Assembly (NCBI RefSeq): GCF_023149135.1
Contig: NZ_JAIWJX010000002.1
Coordinates: 3,596,001-3,660,000, forward strand
Reading direction: 5' to 3'
DNA from: Fictibacillus marinisediminis
Lineage (GTDB): Bacteria; Bacillota; Bacilli; Bacillales; Fictibacillaceae
DNA: 64,000 nt
The notes beneath the pieces were generated by a model. It was not told the DNA's origin and made no database searches. It saw only the letters and a list, made by a program, of their open reading frames with translations. Positions 60,781-64,000 of this stretch are shown here, one piece after another (positions within the stretch are counted from its first letter, which is position 1; the number at the start of each line of letters is the position of its first letter). The translations under genes and the position numbers were made by a program.

Positions 60781-60808
60781 AAAAAAAGCCAGCATTAAAT
60801 GCTGACTT
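60781..60808 (-). terminator. Terminator of the GNAT gene
   Basis: AGTCAGCATT pairs with AATGCTGGCT, followed by TTTTTT on the minus strand. Confidence 0.82.
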
Positions 60809-61638
60809 TACTTAAACTCGTGAAAAGGAAGAAAGTATACTTGATAATTAGGAAGTCTTTCAAAACCAAGTTTTTCTGCGATTACAATCGAATCATGCCT
60901 AAAGGTTTCTGTTGTCCAATGGGGTTTCCTGCCACTTTTTATGCAGTCATTGATAAAACCACGGGCCATTCTCGTTGCAAGCCCTCTGCCTCGATGTTCT
61001 GTTTCATAAACATTTATACCGATCTCCACGTCACCACCACACGCAAACACACTGATGCACGTTCCAATGACTTTGCTTTTATGCATGACACACCAGCCTA
61101 GACCGTGTTCTAAAAAGCTTTCCTCCGAGACCCAGAATTTCTTAATCTCTTTATTGATCGTCTGGAGGGGATCCATCAAAAGTAAATCTTGAGTAATTCT
61201 CGATACTATGTAGCCTTCAGGTATGGCATTGTTTAACTTTAAAGATAAAAAATGCTCACTGTGAAACTTGAAAGGCACTCGTTCACCTATTTTTAATCCT
61301 GCAGGAAATAGCGAGGATATTACTTCATGCCAGCCTTGAGGAGGATATACTTCAAGATTAAAATCACTTTCGCCGAATTCAAGTGCTTCAGGTTTTATTA
61401 CTTCTATTATGAATGGCTGCAGAAAGGAGTTGAATGTGTGGTTCGTATGGTCTCCTCCCAAATAAAACATTTCATTAACCGCCCAGATTAATGCAGTTAA
61501 AGGAGATTCAACATCATCAACAAAAATCTTTCCGCGATTTATCCCTGAAATGACACCTTGTATGACTGGATGATCGTTTTGTTCTTTAAAAAGTTTTCTT
61601 ACCTTATCGTATCGTTTTAGAGTCAATTCATAAATCAT
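60808..61638 (-). CDS. GNAT-family N-acetyltransferase
   Basis: This 276-residue protein has an N-terminal domain without known motifs (about 1-140) and a C-terminal GNAT fold with GWCVMHKSKVIGTCISVF, the acetyl-CoA loop EHRGRGLATRMARGFI (R/QxxGxG/A) and SIVIAEKLGFERL. Size and layout match the GNAT_acetyltran family of Firmicutes (PF12746 type). The acceptor is unknown. GGGAG precedes the ATG. An ECF-type promoter lies 70 bases upstream, which suggests an envelope-stress role. Confidence 0.82.
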   Translation of the reverse strand: MIYELTLKRYDKVRKLFKEQNDHPVIQGVISGINRGKIFVDDVESPLTALIWAVNEMFYLGGDHTNHTFNSFLQPFIIEVIKPEALEFGESDFNLEVYPPQGWHEVISSLFPAGLKIGERVPFKFHSEHFLSLKLNNAIPEGYIVSRITQDLLLMDPLQTINKEIKKFWVSEESFLEHGLGWCVMHKSKVIGTCISVFACGGDVEIGINVYETEHRGRGLATRMARGFINDCIKSGRKPHWTTETFRHDSIVIAEKLGFERLPNYQVYFLPFHEFK

Positions 61639-62032
61639 ATTGATCCATTCTCCCTTGTTTTAAGATTTTTGCACTCTGCATAATCTCTTAAAACTGAAAG
61701 ACTGCACGACGTTTACTTATAAGTGCCGTTTCAAACCAACCTCCTCGCCATTTACAATTAATAATCCAAGTTTATCATGATTTCTCTCAAAGCGTACGCG
61801 AACAATTCAATTTCCTTTTATACGAACAGAATTTTCGTTTTTCTTGCCAATTCCACGTTTCAATCTGCTAAAATCCGGAAATATTATCAAGCAAGCATGG
61901 TAATAAAATCATAAAAATCGGGCCCACTACATATAGCGCATAAGACATATTACCCCTTCTTTCGACAACTGGCAGGTATATTCTTCAAAGGAAAGAAAAA
62001 AGTAGGAAAACAAAGAGGAAAGGAGAATGGTG
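61639..62032. other. Divergent intergenic region, no gene seen
   Basis: This 394-base gap separates the GNAT gene and the 39-aa gene. Apart from the ECF-type promoter at 61708-61733 it is AT-rich sequence in which I see no gene or RNA element. Confidence 0.5.
61708..61733 (-). promoter_or_regulatory. Candidate ECF-sigma promoter of the GNAT gene
   Basis: On the minus strand TGAAAC (61728-61733), exactly 16 bases, then CGTC (61708-61711), the SigM/SigW-type pattern. Confidence 0.6.
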
Positions 62033-62152
62033 ATGAGCAGTGAAGTGCTAAAAAAACGCATTCACCAGTATTTCAACACAAAGAAGATAAAGGATGAGCA
62101 GCTCGAAACATTGCTGGTACGTTTCATCCTGTCCGTTAAAAAAGGAAAGTAA
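62033..62152 (+). CDS. Small protein, 39 aa, unknown
   Basis: A short open frame encodes MSSEVLKKRIHQYFNTKK and then IKDEQLETLLVRFILSVKKGK. It has AAAGGAG seven bases before the ATG at 62033 (an in-frame ATG lies six bases further upstream) and a strong terminator five bases after the stop, so it looks like a complete transcription unit. The peptide is basic and mostly helical, with an amphipathic second half; it has no signal peptide. I do not recognise the family. A role as a small regulator or DNA/RNA-binding peptide is only a guess. Confidence 0.7.
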   Translation: MSSEVLKKRIHQYFNTKKIKDEQLETLLVRFILSVKKGK

Positions 62153-62155
62153 GAA

Positions 62156-62188
62156 AAAAGGAGCCTTCATGGAGGGCTCCTTTTTTTC
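62156..62188 (+). terminator. Terminator of the 39-aa gene
   Basis: GGAGCC pairs with GGCTCC within an A-rich/T-rich frame (AAAAAA ... TTTTTTT). Confidence 0.88.
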
Positions 62189-62195
62189 AATTAAG

Positions 62196-62208
62196 CGTGC
62201 CTGGCACC
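62196..62208. repeat. REP half-element (single arm)
   Basis: A single CGTGCCTGGCACC arm (one mismatch) lies eight bases past the stop end of the BASS-type gene and next to the small-gene terminator. Confidence 0.65.
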
Positions 62209-62215
62209 AAAACTA

Positions 62216-63196
62216 TTAAACAGGAATTTTTTCGTTATTTTCCGAAGTAAGTTGTTCATGTCTGCCGTAGTGTTTAGCTATCAGATGGCCGTATATAGAC
62301 GCCAGAACCTGCTGAAACAGCATTCCAACCACGACGGGAACAGCTGTCGCCGGCGAAAAGTACGTTAACGCAAGAACAGATCCAGCGCTGATATTCCGCA
62401 TGCCTCCACTGAAGACGAGAGCTACAACCGTTTCTCTCTCCCATCCAAAAAGCATGCCGGTCAGCCAGCATATTAAGTAACCGCTGGCCGCGATCAACAG
62501 GACGAACAAACCAATCAATAAAAGTTTCCCGTTCACATGAACCAAATACGGGGTGGCAACCGAAGCATTGATGGCGACCACAGCACTCATGCAAATTTTA
62601 GAAACAGGAGAGATTCTTTTCCCGAGCGTGTTCTTTATTTCTCCCTTCGTCCAATGATTGAGCAGCATGCCAATGACAGATGGGATCACGATCATAATCA
62701 ACAGGTCCTTCACCATGGACCATTCATTAATGGAGACGGTTTCTCCGACAAACAGGGATAGGCTGTAAGGTACGACGATCGGCGATAATAGCGTATCAAT
62801 CAATATAATGGAAAGCGCGAGGGTGCTGTTCCCCCGATAAATGGATACCCAGATGCTGCTCGTCACGCCGCACGGTATGACCATTGCCAATACGAGTCCG
62901 GTTATGGTTGGGGAATCCGAGGAAAACGCAATGTGCCCGACTCCCCACGCCCATATCGGCATTATGATATGCAGGATGATGAGTGCTGTCAGGATGGGCA
63001 CAGGCCGGGACAGTGTATTGCGCAGATGGGTAAAATTAGACCCTAAACTACCTGAAAACGTCATGAATGCAAAAATCCAAGGAACTAAAAAAAGCAAACC
63101 CTTTAGTTCGCTCGTAAGCAAAATTCCAAGGATCACGCTTGCGGGTGTAATAAATGGCATAAATCTTTCCAGCTGGTGGTTTAACTTTTCTAACAC
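62216..63196 (-). CDS. Bile acid:sodium symporter (BASS)-family transporter
   Basis: This 326-residue protein has about nine to ten membrane segments. It has FMTFSGSLGSNFTHLR, VIPCGVTSSIWVSIYRGN (the first crossover motif), INASVATPYL, and FSGGMRNISAGSVLALTYF (the second crossover). These are typical of BASS/SBF-type Na+-coupled transporters. The substrate may be an organic anion such as pantothenate or a keto acid. The start is GTG at 63196, with AAGG six bases upstream. An AT-rich TAGTATATTAAT motif lies over its probable -10. Confidence 0.8.
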   Translation of the reverse strand: MLEKLNHQLERFMPFITPASVILGILLTSELKGLLFLVPWIFAFMTFSGSLGSNFTHLRNTLSRPVPILTALIILHIIMPIWAWGVGHIAFSSDSPTITGLVLAMVIPCGVTSSIWVSIYRGNSTLALSIILIDTLLSPIVVPYSLSLFVGETVSINEWSMVKDLLIMIVIPSVIGMLLNHWTKGEIKNTLGKRISPVSKICMSAVVAINASVATPYLVHVNGKLLLIGLFVLLIAASGYLICWLTGMLFGWERETVVALVFSGGMRNISAGSVLALTYFSPATAVPVVVGMLFQQVLASIYGHLIAKHYGRHEQLTSENNEKIPV

Positions 63197-63269
63197 GATT
63201 AGCCTTCTTCCGTCTGAGTCTATTACTCTAATAGTATATTAATTTATAGTATAAAATATTTAAGTTTGC

Positions 63270-63319
63270 GGTGCCAGGCACCGCAATTACATACTTGTGT
63301 AATTCAGGTGCCTGGCACC
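63270..63319. repeat. REP element (A-A core)
   Basis: Perfect arms; the core is TTACATACTTGTGTAA (one change from the symmetric form). It lies upstream of the BASS-type gene. Confidence 0.88.
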
Positions 63320-63440
63320 ATATATGGCACCCTATAAAAACAGGCGCAGGCTATTGTATATTTTTGAATCCCTCTCCCCGCCAGGTGCATAGGATGTATG
63401 CATACACTTTTGAGATAGCTGTCCAAATCAGATTATTTAA

Positions 63441-63469
63441 TTGACAAACTTTTAATTCTATTTTACATT
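63441..63469 (+). promoter_or_regulatory. Sigma-A promoter of the riboswitch transcript
   Basis: A perfect TTGACA (63441-63446), a 17-base spacer and TACATT (63464-63469). Transcription would begin near 63476, just before the riboswitch. Confidence 0.65.
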
Positions 63470-63484
63470 AAATGAAATTAAATA

Positions 63485-63592
63485 TTCTTATCCAGAGAGG
63501 TGGAGGGAATTGACCCTGAGAAACCTCGGCAACAGACTCCTATATGAGCACTGTGCCAATTTCAACAAGCTTTTTGCTTGGAAGATAAGAAT
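63485..63592 (+). ncRNA. SAM-I (S-box) riboswitch
   Basis: P1 pairs TTCTTATC (63485-63492) with GATAAGAA (63584-63591). In between lie the S-box landmarks AGAGAGGTGGAGGGA, TTGACCCTGAGAAACC, CTCGGCAACA, GTGCCAATTTCAACAAG and GCTTGGAAGATAAG, in the order of the four-way junction with kink-turn and pseudoknot loop. S-adenosylmethionine binding stabilises P1 and frees the downstream terminator. It reads toward an alpha/beta hydrolase gene. Confidence 0.95.
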
Positions 63593-63618
63593 TGTGTTGA
63601 TCATTCTTCGGTCTCTTC

Positions 63619-63657
63619 AACCCTTTCTTATGTTTCCATAAACATAGGAAGGGGTTT
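63619..63657 (+). terminator. Riboswitch-controlled terminator
   Basis: AACCCTTTCTTATG pairs with CATAGGAAGGGGTT, then TTTTTTA. TTCTTAT in its left arm can instead pair with ATAAGAA of P1, the expected antiterminator. Confidence 0.88.
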
Positions 63658-63733
63658 TTTATTGAATCAATTCCGACTAAAAAGATATGAATAGTTATTT
63701 TAAATGATAAACGTTAAATAAGGAGTTGGTGAT

Positions 63734-64000
63734 ATGGAAAAACACGATTGTATACACTGGGAGGGAAAAAGGCTTACCTCAACCGTGCATTATCCGGAAT
63801 CCGTACTGAGCAAAAGTAAGAAATTCCCTGCCGTTATTATTTGCCATGGATTTACAAGCAACCGGATCGGTGTGGACCGCTTGTTTGTTAAAACCGCACA
63901 GCAGCTTTCTTCGAACGGATTTGTTGTGGTTCGGTTTGATTATTCGGGCTGCGGGGAGAGCGAGGGGAATTATGGGGAAAACAGCTTTGAAGACCTAATC
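63734..64000 (+). CDS. Alpha/beta hydrolase, SAM-riboswitch controlled, 3' end beyond window
   Basis: The first 89 residues are visible and in frame to the right edge. They show FPAVIICHGFTSNRIGVDRLF (oxyanion HG motif), VVVRFDYSGCGESEG (strand and loop of the alpha/beta hydrolase fold) and EDL. The nucleophile elbow lies beyond the window. AAGGAG lies about eight bases before the ATG. A SAM-I riboswitch and terminator lie upstream, so expression should rise when S-adenosylmethionine is scarce. It may be an esterase or peptidase-like hydrolase that serves sulfur or methyl metabolism; this is inferred only from its regulation. Confidence 0.85.
   Translation, partial: MEKHDCIHWEGKRLTSTVHYPESVLSKSKKFPAVIICHGFTSNRIGVDRLFVKTAQQLSSNGFVVVRFDYSGCGESEGNYGENSFEDLI

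Overview
The window looks like a chromosome segment from a moderate-GC member of the Bacillaceae (Bacillus/Fictibacillus type). This is inferred from strong AGGAGG-type ribosome binding sites, several TTG and GTG starts, a complete poly(glycerol phosphate) wall teichoic acid (tag) gene set, LtaS, a SecA2-SlaP accessory export pair and a SAM-I (S-box) riboswitch. The whole window is devoted to building, decorating and remodelling the cell envelope, and to secretion.

Layout. (1) 1-8.6 kb, minus strand: a surface polysaccharide cluster with three glycosyltransferases (one frameshifted), a UDP-sugar dehydrogenase and Gfo/Idh oxidoreductase pair (WbpA/WbpB-like), a sugar epimerase and a Wzx-like flippase. 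(2) 9.0-28.6 kb: wall teichoic acid. The minus-strand tag operon runs tagD, tagB, a TagF-like polymerase, tagG, tagH, followed by a tandem double-domain TagF protein. Divergent from it are tagA and tagO. Around it lie an LCP ligase, UDP-GlcNAc 2-epimerase, a GT2 enzyme and an MBOAT + DHHW O-acylation pair. (3) 28.8-38.1 kb: a SpoIID/LytB-domain protein, secA2-slaP, a polysaccharide deacetylase and an NlpC/P60 endopeptidase. (4) 38.5-49.4 kb: an exoprotein block with three secreted subtilases (S8), an SH3b-amidase and a REP-associated tyrosine transposase (RAYT). (5) 49.7-64 kb: mixed genes (LysE-type exporter, DUF975 protein, alpha/beta hydrolase, AraC regulator, acyltransferase, a further TagF-domain enzyme, LtaS, a two-component system, GNAT enzyme, a 39-aa small gene, a BASS-type transporter) and, at the right edge, a SAM-I riboswitch in front of an alpha/beta hydrolase.

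The strongest unexplained structure is a family of about 50-bp REP-like palindromes (arms GGTGCC[A/T]GGCACC around a second palindromic core). It is almost absent from the left half and dense from 31.3 to 63.3 kb around the single RAYT gene, which is flanked by two copies. The cores are built from two interchangeable half-sites (TTACACA-type and TTTTGACA-type) and occur as both homotypic and chimeric elements.

Other signals: two five-unit intergenic arrays with a period near 20.6 bp, each just beyond a terminator of an envelope gene; two sequences that match the ECF sigma (SigM/SigW-like) promoter pattern TGAAAC-N16-CGTC exactly; two larger dispersed intergenic repeat families; and several non-ATG starts set by well-placed Shine-Dalgarno sequences. 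No tRNA, rRNA, prophage, insertion sequence with DDE transposase or CRISPR array was seen.
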